DNA of 64,000 nucleotides from Hymenochaete sp. R1. Taxonomy: Eukaryota > Basidiomycota > Agaricomycetes > Hymenochaetales > Hymenochaetaceae. The notes below the pieces were generated by a model, which saw only the letters and a list, made by a program, of their open reading frames with translations, was not told the DNA's origin and did not search any database. Location of the stretch: the NCBI GenBank assembly GCA_019400425.1, contig JAFREE010000128.1, positions 1 to 64,000 on the forward strand, given 5' to 3'. Below, in pieces: positions 43,229 to 55,064 of the stretch. Position numbers and translations under genes: made by a program. How positions within the stretch are numbered: the stretch's first letter is position 1; each line of letters begins with the position of its first letter.

Positions 43229-45285
43229 GGCTGATATCGAGGAGTGAGATATATTTGATTCGAGTCAAAATTGCTGGAGAAATTCGAAACTGTTGATTTT
43301 TCTCAGTTTTCGAAGCTTCCTTATATAGAGTGAATGCACAATGGACTCGTCACCGGTGACGTCTCTGCAAAGGCGCTCGATCTGCAGTTTTGCACCCATG
43401 CATGCGGAATACGGAGGGGGCTGGGGCTGGGCTGGGACTGGTGCGCGGGGCAGTGCTCTGAAATGTTGATGTCATCGATGATCCGTGCGTGTTAGTCACC
43501 TGAAGTAGCTGAAGTTGCCTTCTTTGGAGCGCGTGCAGTGCACGTGACTCGGCTAATCTATAAGCCGGTTTGGAGATCCTTCCTGTTTGTATTTCGTCCT
43601 CTTCAGAAAATTAATGTCAGTCGCACTGTGCCGCCCATGTTGTCAGTAAAGAAGGCGACTGAAAAAAAATCGGCGTCGGTGGTTAAGGAGAAGACGCTCG
43701 AAATGAATCCATCGATCATTTCCCAACCTCGTCGTCGTGTCAACTTCAACCCTGGGCAGTCATCAAAGAATAGGCAGGCTCCCAACATCTTTGGGAAAAA
43801 ATAGTCATTCAGACATGTAGCTTCAAGGATCACACCCCCCGCATGTGTTTTAACACCGACCAGTTACATGACCTTCATCTAACTTGACAAGGTGCTATTC
43901 GGGACAGTCGTATTCGAAGAGCACTCACCTCAACTGTTCTCCTTTCTCGCTCACTCCGTACAGACATTCGCCATCACTCTCCCAATATCCGAGTCAAGGT
44001 CCAGGTCTAGGCGCGTCTCTGTACCTTCACCACACGACGCACTGCATTCGATGAGTGAGATAGCAAATCATGCGGGATTGGTTCGCCGTAAAGCTCGACT
44101 ACCATAACTCGAATGGCTTCTTGCAAGTATGGAGAATTGTAAGAAGCGCCCTACATTGCAAGATACATTATCGCCGTGATTTGGTCGTGTGGCACTGGTG
44201 TACGAAGTTTTGTGCCGACCCTGAAGCGAGAGTGTAGTACTTGACATTGATAGAGGAGAATCCGAATCCCATGCAGTAAGTCTTTCTGCTGAAAAGAAGG
44301 CAGATATGTGCTCACAAGGTTCTAATGCAGTAAGAAGACACGGACACGCAACACATCCCCTCCGTTTCTGGAACTTCGCTGAGGATCTTGGGAAGAAAAT
44401 TAAGATAACAACTTCTGCCACTTTCCAGGAATACGTGCTACTCATCGACGCATTCTTCTTTGATGTTGAGCATCGTAGGGTGGCACCTCAAGAGACGCAT
44501 CCTCGATATCCACAAGCACCTTGCTCGCCACAACGAGCGTCTCGTCTTTTTCGGCGAGCTTCAGTCAAGACCTGAGCCTCACATACCTTTTCGAGCACAT
44601 CTGTGCACCCCTTTCCCTAATACTTCCTCGAGAACGCGGATTGCCACGAATAGAACGCCGTTGGTCTGTCACATGGCATTCAACCAGAATTACTTGGAAC
44701 GAAATTCAAAGAAACAGTTCCCCGTGGGCAATCAGATTGGTCTTAAGGGCGACGAGCTCGTTGCACTTGGACACGTCTGCGCAGCGTGGACAGAGGTGAA
44801 GGTCACCGAATTTACGGGAAGTGCTGGGCCTGGGACTAAAACGCAGAAGCGTGGACTCCAACAAAAAATCAGATCTCCCCGATCTTGACTTTTGGTAAAG
44901 GTTTTGACCTTCCCTTGAGTAGACGCCCACGAAGCAGGTCATAGTAATGAGACAATAGAGGTATCGACCGAATCCTGCCCCTAGGGGTGGGCATGTCGGT
45001 CGCGACGGGTATCTAGTTCAATGCAATACAGGGTCAGGTCTTCATCGAGCTAAAGTGGGGAAAATATCTAGTGTTGTGCTTTGACTGATCCTAGCGATGA
45101 AGTGATATCTGCCAATGCTTGGTCCTTGAAGTCTGTGACCCTTTGATCTTTCGAATTCGTTGCTTACGGTAAATGAAAACGCTTGTTAGGGAAGATGACG
45201 ATGAGAGACAAAAAAAAATAGCATAGAAACGACAAAGGCAACCTGTCTAGTGCAAGCGGCAACCAAAAAACAGAACGAAATATCC
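43229..45285. other. About 2 kb without a supported gene
   Basis: A plus-strand frame at 43538-43804 (88 codons) ends in a basic RRRVNFNPGQSSKNRQ tail and might encode a small protein, unsupported otherwise. Between 44.0 and 44.9 kb overlapping frames on both strands (for example a plus-strand MAFNQNYLERNSKK at about 44673) hint at gene remnants, but no family is recognised. Confidence 0.35.
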
Positions 45286-46870
45286 TCAACGCTCGCTCAT
45301 TTGAGCTAGGTACTCGCTCAGCTGATGAAGAGGGTACCGTTAACCTTAATCACGATAGAATGCATGAAGTTAACGTACCTTCACCGCTCCTGCCCTCAAA
45401 TTCTCCACCCCATTTTGCACATCTGGGTTCGCCATGACTCGCTGTAGAGCATCTCTCGCAGCAACGCTCAAGCCTTCTAAGCTCCCATCCCCGAGCATCC
45501 CTTCTGACCCACCCACCGCCCTCATCTCGTCCTCTTCGTTTCTCCCAAAATACGCCGAACTCGAAATTGACGTCGCTCCTGAGAACTGCTGCAGACGCGC
45601 CTGGTCCTCAGCACTCCGTGTGGGATCGTGCACGCCTCTGCCAAAATACATATCCGAGCTGATGCCCTTAGCGTTGGCGAATTTGGAGCGAGCATAACCA
45701 TTATCGTCAGAGTCCGCAGCAGATGCGGAGACAGAAGGGCTGGGCGATGATGGCTTGCTATCTGAGGTATTTGAGTTGGAAAGTGCGAGACGCTTCATGC
45801 CCATCCCAAGTCGTGACATGTCCTGACTGTTACCCTTTTGGTGACCTACGAGTTTCGATGAAGCCGTGCCCGACGTGCTGGATGTTGAAGGAGCGCCACC
45901 CAGACCAGACTTCGCTGGCCCACCTAAGTCAGTCGAAACGGCCTTCTTAGCTTCAGCTGCTACGAGAGCAGCAGCGGCAGCTTCCTTTTCCTCTCGTTCC
46001 CGATCGTATCCTAACTGCTTGATCCTTTGCTCTTCTGCTTCCGCATCGCGCTGGGCCTTTTCAAAATCAATCGGAGCAGCAGCCTTTGAAGCTCGTAATC
46101 CACCGAGCTTTTTTGCACTTAAACTTCCTGAAGCGGGAGTCGAGCCTGATGAGTTAAGGCGTGCTGCACCGAGACCGAGACGAGCAGGCTTTGTAGACGC
46201 CGAGGTAGATGTTGAACTAGCGCGAAGTGAGGCAGAAGTGACCGTGCGTGGGGCAGGACTCGACGTGGCACGTCCAACAACGGGCTGCTTCGCGGATGCA
46301 GCCGTGGCCGATGAATTTACAGGCGGTTTATCCCAGCTATCGAAGAAATCGTCCTCGCCAGCCTCTGCAGGAGCGGACTGAGGAGCCGTCGCTCCATCCA
46401 CCACGACCCCCATCGGGAAAAGAGCCGTATCCGCCTGTTCGCGTTTATCGAGTTCAGCTTTGTACAGACCAACCACCTTGCTGTTGTACTTGACTTTCGC
46501 GTTGTTCTCGTTCACAAGCATGGACCCTCCGTGCTTGTTGAAGAACTCGATGGCTGATGCATTACCACCCGTCTTCATACGACGGAGATGGTCGGTACGC
46601 CATGTATCCAGGTTGGTTGATCGTACGAAAGAGATATGGACGCCGAGATTACGATGATTTGAAGAGCAATTGTAGCAAATGTAGATACCATATGTGATGC
46701 TTGTCCACGTCGGATTGCTTGCTTGACAATCAAAGCAGTTCTACAGATATCGTCAAAAATTATACTTGAATAATCACGATTAATTTACTCACTTTATTCG
46801 CCTTTTGAGATTTGAGAACTTGGAATATTCTTTCGGACTCCTCCTTCGGTACGGTCACTGTTGAGCTCAT
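45286..46870 (-). CDS. GLO3: GLO3/ArfGAP2-3 type Arf GTPase-activating protein
   Basis: Stimulates GTP hydrolysis by Arf1 on COPI vesicles in Golgi-to-ER traffic. Exons 46793-46870, 45379-46740 and 45286-45321 give 491 residues. The ArfGAP zinc finger is complete (CFDC, 16 residues, CYNC) and is followed by [13 protein letters not shown] with the catalytic Arg. Further motifs are [10 protein letters not shown] and FFNKHGG. The rest is Ala/Ser-rich, with two copies of the Glo3-type motif ISSxxYFGR (SSDMYFGR and SSSAYFGR) near the C terminus. The last short exon ends [11 protein letters not shown] and stop. The start fits a short N-terminal helix before the zinc finger. Confidence 0.92.
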
Positions 46871-47719
46871 ACTGTTACTGTGCTTGCCGCGTTCGTAAAT
46901 GGTTTATCTGCGAGCTTGAAGCTATCACTCAATATTGTATTTTATGTATTAGTATCAGAACTTACGTTTAATTAAATTGCCTACGTATTCTCACTTGGGT
47001 TTGATAGCGACGATGACGAAGAGGTCTTGGATAATGTGAGCGATGAAGGTGGAAGGGAACCCGTGTTGAGTGAGTTCGTTGAGTTCGTTGAGACCGCGCA
47101 AAAGACGAATCTTTGGTCACGTGCAACATTTGACACGTGTCCAAATAGTCCAAATCCGGCATTTTTCGCTTTGATTTTCATCGAGGGACGCACTTTCAAC
47201 TTTGCGCACTTGACTCTCGACGACCATGATCCAAGAAATATGTAAATAATAGTGAGTGATCATCGTACTTCATCTACACTTGTCTGATGCACGGCTAAAT
47301 ATTATGTCCTTCAGCTGTCAGAACCGACTTGAAATGACAGTTAACATTGGCTAATTCGTCCTTTCAATACGTCTGTTGCAAGGCTTGGCATATTTGCTAG
47401 TGGTATTTTCTACCATTTGACATGCATAATAAAGTGCAGACTTGAACCGAGACCAGACACTTCGGCCCCATAGCTTTGCGCAACCTTTTATCCTTCAAGG
47501 CTATCAAGACCAGTGGTATTCAAGACAACAAAGGCACTTATCTTATTAGAGGTACCTTTTCTCAAGGAATATGCAAGCGCAAACTATCGGGCGCTCTCTT
47601 GGCGATCCTACCGTCGATGTTTCATGCTTAAAGGGAGTTAGTCATCCACGAATCACGCCTTTGGGCGCCCTCCATATGAACATACGTCTTTAAAGTTCCC
47701 ATCCTATCCCATCAGTACC
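46871..47719. other. Intergenic, no gene seen
   Basis: Divergent upstream region of GLO3 (minus) and the DUF1996 gene (plus). Two overlapping minus-strand frames near 47.0-47.2 kb are Ser/Thr-rich and unsupported. Confidence 0.45.
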
Positions 47720-49183
47720 ATGGTCGCTCATTCCAAAACACTTCTCAACCTAGCATCCATCCCTCTCTTTATCTTATTTATCTTCCCGTCGTATGCACTA
47801 GCTTTCTGGGTGCTCGCTCACGATTCCCTCAGAATCGATCGTCTTGACCCCCTCATCAGCCCAGGTGAAGTTTCCACGCATGTCCACACAATCATCGGTG
47901 CATCCAACTTTGGACCGGACATTGCTGAGGGTGCACTGGGTGAGAGCGAATGTACGACATCTCCGGTACAGGAGGACAAGAGCTCTTATTGGGCGCCGCA
48001 ATTGTATATGACGGGATCCGATGGCACATTCACATTGATACCAATACAGTATGTTAACACATATTGTAAGTGTTTTTTTTAGCTGCACGCTTCTCTCAAA
48101 GTAATGAAACTCGATTTCAATGCCAGACAAACAACAACCAGGTACAAAGAACACCACTTTGTCCGCCTTTCCAGAGAATCTCAGGATGATTGCTGGCAGT
48201 CCAAAACGCACAACCTTCAACGAATCAGACTCTGCAGATATTGCCATCGACTTCGTCTGCCTTGACTCAGGAACCAAGAGTAAAGAAATTCCTAAAACTC
48301 AATGCTCGGGTGGGCTGAGAGCCCAGGCGGTATTCCCAAGTTGTTGGGATGGGGTGAATACGGATTCGGATGACCATAAGAGTCATATGAGCTATCCAGA
48401 AGGGACCAATCCTGATTCAGGTGACTGTCCTGAGTCGCATCCAAATAAAGTGAGTAAACGATGTCATGAAACACAAAGAGTTCCATAGCTTGTTTATGCA
48501 CAGGTCATTACGCTCTTTATTGAGTGGATTTTTGACGTCGGAAAGTTTGACTTCCAGGAAGGAGTGAACAAATGGGGTGCGTCTATTTTCATTTCTCGAA
48601 ACTCGCTCACCTTTGATTTACTTTGCATCTCCTTATTATCAGTGTTCGCGTTCGGCGACGAAGTGGGATACGGCTTTCACTCCGACTTTGTGAACGGCTG
48701 GAACACCGATATTCTCCAACAAGCCGTTGACCAATGTACTGGGGATCTATTTTCAAACGTTGAAAGTATGGCTTCGTAGTTTTCAGCGTGTTCTTTATCA
48801 TTAACTGCTTACTATGCAAACATCTGCTTTTTTAAACAGAATGCGATCCATTCGTCGCATCAATTGATCATGAGAAAGCTAAAGCCTGCAAATCGCCTTC
48901 ACAAGTCGATGAAGATATCGGTAAGGATAACCCCTTATCCCAGCTTCCTGGGTGCAACCCAGTGCCATATCAAGAGAATCCATCGTGCGATGATATGTCC
49001 GTACCTCAAATCACCGGGTCTGGCGGTGGAAGCTCCTCGGCGTCCGGAGTAGGAAGTGGAAGCGGGTCTTCCACTGGATCGGAATCCTCGACGGGTTCGG
49101 CATCCGGTACCGACAGCATGGTCTCTACAGGAAGTGGATCGTCTGCGACGTCTTCTTTGCCATCCTCCTCGACAACTATGTAG
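47720..49183 (+). CDS. Secreted DUF1996-domain protein
   Basis: Begins with a hydrophobic leader (LLNLASIPLFILFIFPSYAL), a likely signal peptide. The DUF1996 domain follows: RLDPLISPGEVSTHVHTIIG, SECTTSPVQEDKSSYWAPQL, SGGLRAQAVFPSCWDGVNTD, HMSYPEG, VGYGFHSDFVNGW. First exon 47720-48065, second 48127-48449, third from 48504, with further introns near 48577-48640 and 48768-48840. The C-terminal about 60 residues are Gly/Ser/Thr-rich, probably O-glycosylated. Such proteins are common in filamentous fungi and secreted; the biochemical role is unknown. No chitin-binding or WSC domain is seen. Confidence 0.88.
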
Positions 49184-49332
49184 CTCGTTTTATTGGAAAC
49201 ATCCAATTCTTGTATTTATTGGAGGTCTCGTTCGCGATTTACCTATCGGCCATTGATTGAACCTAATCATCTATTTGAATGTATCTCACACATTCGTTAC
49301 TGATACACAAGAAGTAAGTGATATGGGCCCTT

Positions 49333-50196
49333 CTAATCTTCTTCGTCGACTTCAATGACGGCCAGTTCTGCTGCATCCATTTTCTGACTAAGGTTCAACT
49401 GCTTCTCATACATCTCCACCACCTTCGGGATGAACGCAAGCTCCAACCGCTGGATATCAGCGATGCACATCTCGTCTACCTCACCAATCTTGCGTGAGTA
49501 CTCTTCCCATAATTCATTACGTTTTGCTTTCAACGCGTCCGAATGCAGAAAATCAATAGCGTGTCCAAGATCCCGCATAATCGCTTCCTTGCCTTTCTTC
49601 ACCCCCACGCACCATTCAACATAGCGTCGATGCTTTACCTTCTTGACAGTCTTCTCGTCTGCGGTGCCCAAAGCAGGTACGGGATTCTTTTCATCCATTT
49701 TGGCTTGTACCTCCCATCTCACTCTCAGTAATCGAACCTGCATCTGACGGGCAAGCTCTGCCACCTCCGGATCCACAAGGCCATGGCCCGCCTCGAGAGC
49801 CTCAAAGCGCTTGTCATCAGCATGTGATGCAACCGCGTCATAGAGCTGCGAGGAAAAGTCCGTCTTAGCACGGAGACGCTGCTGCTGGTAGCGCGAACGA
49901 GCCGTCTTCGAGACGAGTTTGAAAGCAGCGAGCTTCTCGTTGTACTCTTCCGAGAGCCGGTCCAACTCGATCCATAACGAATCGATGACTTTCCCGCAAT
50001 CGTTGACCCATTCGGCCATGGACTGGGCATCGCCAATGGAAGGCGCAGACGATGGACGGCTAGTATGGGTGCCCGCACTGGATGCGGCCGAGGTCTCAAA
50101 CAATCCAACATCGCCCGAAGTCAAACGACGAGCCTTCTTACGCTGAGAGTTGCGACTGGTAGTGACCGAATTATCGACCTTTCTCTTGGAAGACAT
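49333..50196 (-). CDS. Coiled-coil family protein, member 4
   Basis: Intronless, 287 codons. The Met at 50196 (MSSKRKVDN) is preferred over the one two codons upstream because it matches the family opening. Ser-rich, basic N-terminus (NSQRKKARR); core SLWIELDRLSEEYNEKL, SSQLYDAVASHADDK, VAELARQMQVRLLRVR; ending AFIPKVVEMYEKQLNL and KMDAAELAVIEV. Upstream, the minus strand reads TTTAAAGTATTTA shortly before the start; a very similar element precedes member 6. Its 3' end lies 150 bp from the end of the convergent DUF1996 gene. Confidence 0.8.
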   Translation of the reverse strand: MSSKRKVDNSVTTSRNSQRKKARRLTSGDVGLFETSAASSAGTHTSRPSSAPSIGDAQSMAEWVNDCGKVIDSLWIELDRLSEEYNEKLAAFKLVSKTARSRYQQQRLRAKTDFSSQLYDAVASHADDKRFEALEAGHGLVDPEVAELARQMQVRLLRVRWEVQAKMDEKNPVPALGTADEKTVKKVKHRRYVEWCVGVKKGKEAIMRDLGHAIDFLHSDALKAKRNELWEEYSRKIGEVDEMCIADIQRLELAFIPKVVEMYEKQLNLSQKMDAAELAVIEVDEED

Positions 50197-50202
50197 AAGC
50201 AA

Positions 50203-50868
50203 GGGCTTCAGTAAATACTTTAAAGCTTTGATCGATTGACTCTCATCAGTTCGGCCTTTTATTCTTTTTTTGCAGTTTGTTTTGACTTATTCGCAAAACC
50301 ACCCTCGTTTTGAGTATCATATCCACTTTGCGCGGACGGATAAACGAATACGATTGTCAAGGGAATCTAAATTTTGGCGGGTTAAGTAATGTACTGGGTT
50401 CTACGGCAGAACTAGGAAGTGAATGCAAATCGCATTGTTGATTGATATTGAAGAACGGAACCGCAGAGAGACTGATTACGAGTCTTTGCACTAGGAGTTA
50501 TTAACTTGACCGGCATTGTCCCAGATAACCTACCGCTGCGTCCAAACTTAATCGTTTATATCGCCCCGGTGGGTGATGACGGACTGGGCAGCGTTCCGTT
50601 CTTGATGCCGTCCAGGTATTCACTAAACGCTTCAAGGCAATATGTGGTGAGGAATGTCATACTTTTGTGAGTCACAAGGCAAAACACTTCTCCTAGTATT
50701 AGTCGCGACCCTAACTTTGCTCTGTTAAATATTTATTCGTATCGTGACAGCGTCAATATAGTCTAGCTGATGATGAACACGAAAATACAGTAATGTAGAT
50801 TTTATTTAATATGGTATGCCAAGCGAGACTTATCAATCTTCCTGTTATTTCTGTTTCAACACGCCGAC
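50203..50868. other. Intergenic spacer between family members 4 and 5
   Basis: No gene. Head-to-tail spacing with member 5 on the same strand suggests local tandem duplication. Confidence 0.5.
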
Positions 50869-51717
50869 TCATTCTTCATCCAGCTCAACCGCGGGTATTC
50901 CGGTGGCATCCAGTTGTTGCGATAGTTTCAACTGTTTTTGATACGTTTGCACTACAATTGGGATGAACGCGAGTTCCAACGCCTGTAATTCGGCTATGTA
51001 GACTTTCTCCATGTCGCCAAGTTTCTGTAGGTAAGCTTGATGCAACTCGTCACGTTTGTCTTTCAAAGGACCGGATGACAGAACGCCGTCATCCCTCTCC
51101 CTCAACTCGTTGACAATATCCTGTTTTCCTTTTTTCAATGCCCTGTTCCTTTCGACATACCGAGCTATGTTCATTCTCCTCTGTCTAGACGGGTCCGAGC
51201 TCTTCGCGGCGGTTGGTGGAGGCGGGCCTTCTGGCTCGCCAAACCTCTTGTAAGCCTTCTTCTTCACCTCCTCTAGGCGAGCGAGCATACCCTGTGCAAG
51301 CTCGTTCACATTGGCGTCGGGTTCCGAGTCTTGATATCGCGCCTGGACTTCACTCTCTTTGGCGTGAGATGTGATAACGTCAAAAATCTGAGATCCGAAG
51401 TTCTCGTCGACGCGGTATTGTTTAAGCTTGTAACGATGCCGCGCGGCTTTCTTGTCGGCTTTTAAATCCTTTAACTTGGCATTATATTCTTTCTCGATGC
51501 ATTCAAGCTCTTTCCACAGACACCCGATCGCATTCGGCGGGGCCACTGCCGACGGGACGGGTGGTTTAGGAACAAGAACGGATAATGCAGGTCTCGACGA
51601 AAGCTCGAACGCGCCATGGTCACGACCGGAGTCTTGAAGATCCATAGAAGCAGTAGTTTTAGGCTTCTGGCTCCGTGACTCGTCACCGCTGCCTTTGCGT
51701 TTCTTGGAGGATGACAT
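50869..51717 (-). CDS. Coiled-coil family protein, member 5
   Basis: Intronless, 282 codons. Opening MSSSKKRKGSGDE; core CLWKELECIEKEYNAKL, SQIFDVITSHAKESE, LAQGMLARLEEVKKKA; then ARYVERNRALKKGKQDIVNE, GPLKDKRDELHQAYLQKL and AFIPIVVQTYQKQLKL with QLDATGIPAVELDE. It is the closest in layout to members 1 and 4. The basic block with GK before GPLK recurs in nearly every member and may be a nucleic-acid- or phosphate-contacting patch (inference). Confidence 0.8.
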   Translation of the reverse strand: MSSSKKRKGSGDESRSQKPKTTASMDLQDSGRDHGAFELSSRPALSVLVPKPPVPSAVAPPNAIGCLWKELECIEKEYNAKLKDLKADKKAARHRYKLKQYRVDENFGSQIFDVITSHAKESEVQARYQDSEPDANVNELAQGMLARLEEVKKKAYKRFGEPEGPPPPTAAKSSDPSRQRRMNIARYVERNRALKKGKQDIVNELRERDDGVLSSGPLKDKRDELHQAYLQKLGDMEKVYIAELQALELAFIPIVVQTYQKQLKLSQQLDATGIPAVELDEE

Positions 51718-53550
51718 TTATACGGAGTGTGGATGCAAGATGATAGACCGCACTCATATTTAATGGTCTCGGACCTTGTACTAAGTTTAGTCCTCTAAAA
51801 ATAGATGCCATTGGCGACATTCGATGACCTAAGTTTACAGTGTTGCTCATTTCTAGCGGAACTAAATCGTTCCATTCGAAAACGTAAGCTTCGCGCACGG
51901 TTGGTACTAAAAAGTTTTTATTTCCGCGGAAGCGTGTATATTGCACAACATGGTTCAGAAAATATTGAGAGCAATAAAGACAAAATAAGATATGTCTATT
52001 TCTATCTCACCAAAGAATACGGGCGCCTCACGGTTCACAGAGCTGATGTATAAATCGAAACAAGTTCAGATTACATTGCTATGTTACTTGGCTGGTAACG
52101 AAAAACACCTTTGATACCCAGTCTTCGCTTAACATTCACAAGCGACGCTAGCGAATCTGTTCGTAGTCCTCTGAACCAAGCTGTACCCTCAAGAAGACCT
52201 ACAGCGTCCCTCTTCTGCGAAAGTACCGCCTGTGTCTAATGCAGCTCAATAATCCAATGTACCAAATCAAGCACCAAGTCCTTCTTGCACTTTACCTTGG
52301 CGTCCTTTGTCCCCTCCGAGTCCGCACCAAAAGCTCCCTCCGTTTTGTCCGTATGAGCTCTGTCTTGAGATCCAACCTAGATAGACGTTAAGCCACCTCA
52401 AAATCTTCCTTCCTCATCCTTTGGTGCTTGGCTACTGCCTATCAACTTATTTCGCAGCTCAACTCAGCCTTTAGGTTCTCTTTGTCATTGTCGACATCCT
52501 CAAAGATCGAAGGTGTCCCTCTCCTCGACTCTACCACCTGCTTCTGCTTCTGCTTCACCTCCTCGTTCACAGTCCGCAGCCAACCACGTATCCCTTCTAT
52601 GGGCTCCTGCATTTCCATATCCTGCTTTGCCTAATCTGTTTCTCCGTTCTTGTCGACTACATCATAAAACTTGCTCCAAAACATCTTTTGCGCAGCGGAG
52701 CTTCTGCTTAAAACACGTAGTCGTATCTCGGGCCTTCTCTTCGCAAAGCATGGACGCTCATCGTAGGTTTGTTAAAGAACCTCGAGTGTTTTTGGGAACG
52801 TATCGACGAGCTCAGAATGAAAGGTTCGCGGAGATAAAATGAGGCTTCCAATGACTAGGGATCAGTATTCAGGAATAGCTGATTAAAAAAGCAGGGAGTT
52901 CGCGGGCGTTGGGTTTGGAGATGCTGGATCAGAAAGAACATTGACAATTAGAGCATAGATGAATCACGGCTTTGGTGAAAGAGCTTGAAGCGCAACGAGG
53001 ACCCTGGAAGTCGGAGATGCCTACTAAGTTGATAGATAATAAATGACTTTGCGCAGACTCGAAATAACGCGGACAGTTTGGATTCGCATTCAATTTCATT
53101 GAAATATAGGGTGCTTTACCTTCCGAAATGAACGGCCTAACAAAACCATGATAATAGCCAGACACACGAGTCGGAGGGAGACGAGGAAACACGGACCAAA
53201 TATAGAACAGCCCCCTTTCGAGAGACGTCATTCATTGCGTCAGACGATAGCCTCGGCTCTTCGCTATAATCGCATTGCAGACCGGGTCCATTGTAAAAGA
53301 GTAAAACTTGCAGAATCGATTGACATGTCAGTGTGGCACACCAAGCAGTACTCTACCCGAGGGATAGTAAATCATTATTAGCACTGGCTTCCCGGGTATA
53401 CATGTATATAAAATGTGTACTTGGTCTAGAATGAATGGTATCTCGTCACTCACCTACTTTTATTCGTCTCGCACGCTAGCAAAGCATCCTATTACAGGGT
53501 TCTTAAGTGCCACGGTTTAATAAGAACTCTGCTTGCTGCTTTAGCCATAT
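51718..53550. other. 1.8 kb without a supported gene
   Basis: Overlapping frames occur at 52.4-52.85 kb (plus) and 52.9-53.2 kb (minus), none with recognisable motifs or plausible splice partners. Confidence 0.4.
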
Positions 53551-54535
53551 AAAAAAAATGAAACATTCCAAATTATTTATGGGCATTTCTCCAGCAACAA
53601 CCTTAGAGAGAACGGCTTCCAAGCGCAAAGGCAGAGAAGACGATGGGTTTTTGACAATGCCGGCCGTAAATGCGAATAATGCTAGAGTTGCGTCTTCATT
53701 TCACACATACAACTCACGCACCTCTATGTCTTCTCCACCACAAGGTGGACCTATTGCTATCCGTCCGTTCCCCCTTTCCTTCGGAACACAACTTCGGATC
53801 CTATCTAAAAAGTTATTTTTGAACGATACTGTCTCATTGGCTCTCTCTGGACTGAGCTCGAGTAGATTCAAGAGGAGTAAAAACTCTGAATTCGTGCACA
53901 TGAAAATGTGAAGAAAGTGGCAAATGTCCGGTTCTACTTCAAACGACGTCGCGCAAAGACTAACCATCTCTTCACTGAGCTTGAGACTATCTGCAACAAT
54001 CATAGGACTAAGTTCAGCAAGCACGTCCATGCAGAGAAGTCTGCGGCGCGAGATCGTACCTTCGCCAAGTGTAGCGCTTGCAGAGCAGCTTTAGCGCGCA
54101 GCTCTTCGACGCGATTACGTCTCGGTCGAAGAAAGACGCGGTGAAAGCTCAATGGAGGGGGGAAGAGCTCAACGACGGAGAGTTGGAGGCGTTGTCAAAA
54201 GACATGCGGGAAAAGTTTGCGGTTGTGAAGAGCGTAGAACATCGGGTGTAGAGGATGTTGATTACGCTGAAGGTAGAAGAAAGATGAGCACGGCGCGACA
54301 TAGAAGGATCGTAAAAGGAAAGCACGATATTGCGAAAGCGACAAGCTTTTCTGTATGTCATGTTCTGTAGGAGGGCCTCTTGAAATCAAAACAAGAAGAA
54401 TCGACAAGGGCTTGCGTGAGAAATTCGAGAACGTCGGTGGGGCAAATATCGTCTATTTGCAGTGGGTAGCGGTGGAGACGAATTTCATCCTAAAAGTCGT
54501 TGAACGTACGAAAAATAGGTTCGTTTGAGGCAGAA
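53551..54535 (+). pseudogene. Coiled-coil family pseudogene
   Basis: Family pieces remain in order but in different frames: SKRKGREDDG (about 53616), HLFTELETICNNHRTKF (about 53970), AQLFDAITSRSKKDAVKAQW (about 54096) running into LEALSKDMREKFAVVKS (about 54190), RHRRIVKGKHDIAKA (about 54298), and a C-terminal VETNFILKVVERTKNR remnant (about 54474). At least two frame changes and several stops break it. The only plus-strand copy in the right half of the cluster. Confidence 0.8.
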
Positions 54536-55064
54536 AATAAACGCGGTGGACTCACAAGCTTCAGCTTTGCTACTTCATCCTTCGTCAATCCTACGTTTGT
54601 AAGGTGACATGACACAAAACTGACTCCTTAGACATGATCTATTAAATTTCATTAGTGATTTCAAACGAATAAGAAATGAGAGAAGATGTACTCAGTTCAG
54701 AAAAAACGGATGAGAGTCGTGCTTGCTGCTTTTGACGTTCAAATAAGAAAACCTAAGATCAATGGTGCTTCTGCTTAATGCGCTTAACAATGCATCCGCA
54801 TTTAAGGTAGTTTCCAGACTTAATGGGTATGCGCGTTCGGCGAAGGCGTACGATGAAGGTGGAGGAGAGTGGAAGAAAGTGAATGTCAACCACTGAACGC
54901 GTTTGACCCACTGCGGCACTTAACCGATAAATATATTACCTAAGTGAATGCGTCTCTTGTTCAGCTCAACCTTCGCCATATAACTACAAATTATTGTAAT
55001 AAATCGGCATTCGGAATCGAAGAATCGACGAATGACTACATTAGCTCTAAAATGAAAGATAAAA
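54536..55064. other. Intergenic, no gene seen
   Basis: AT-rich spacer; nothing recognised. Confidence 0.5.
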
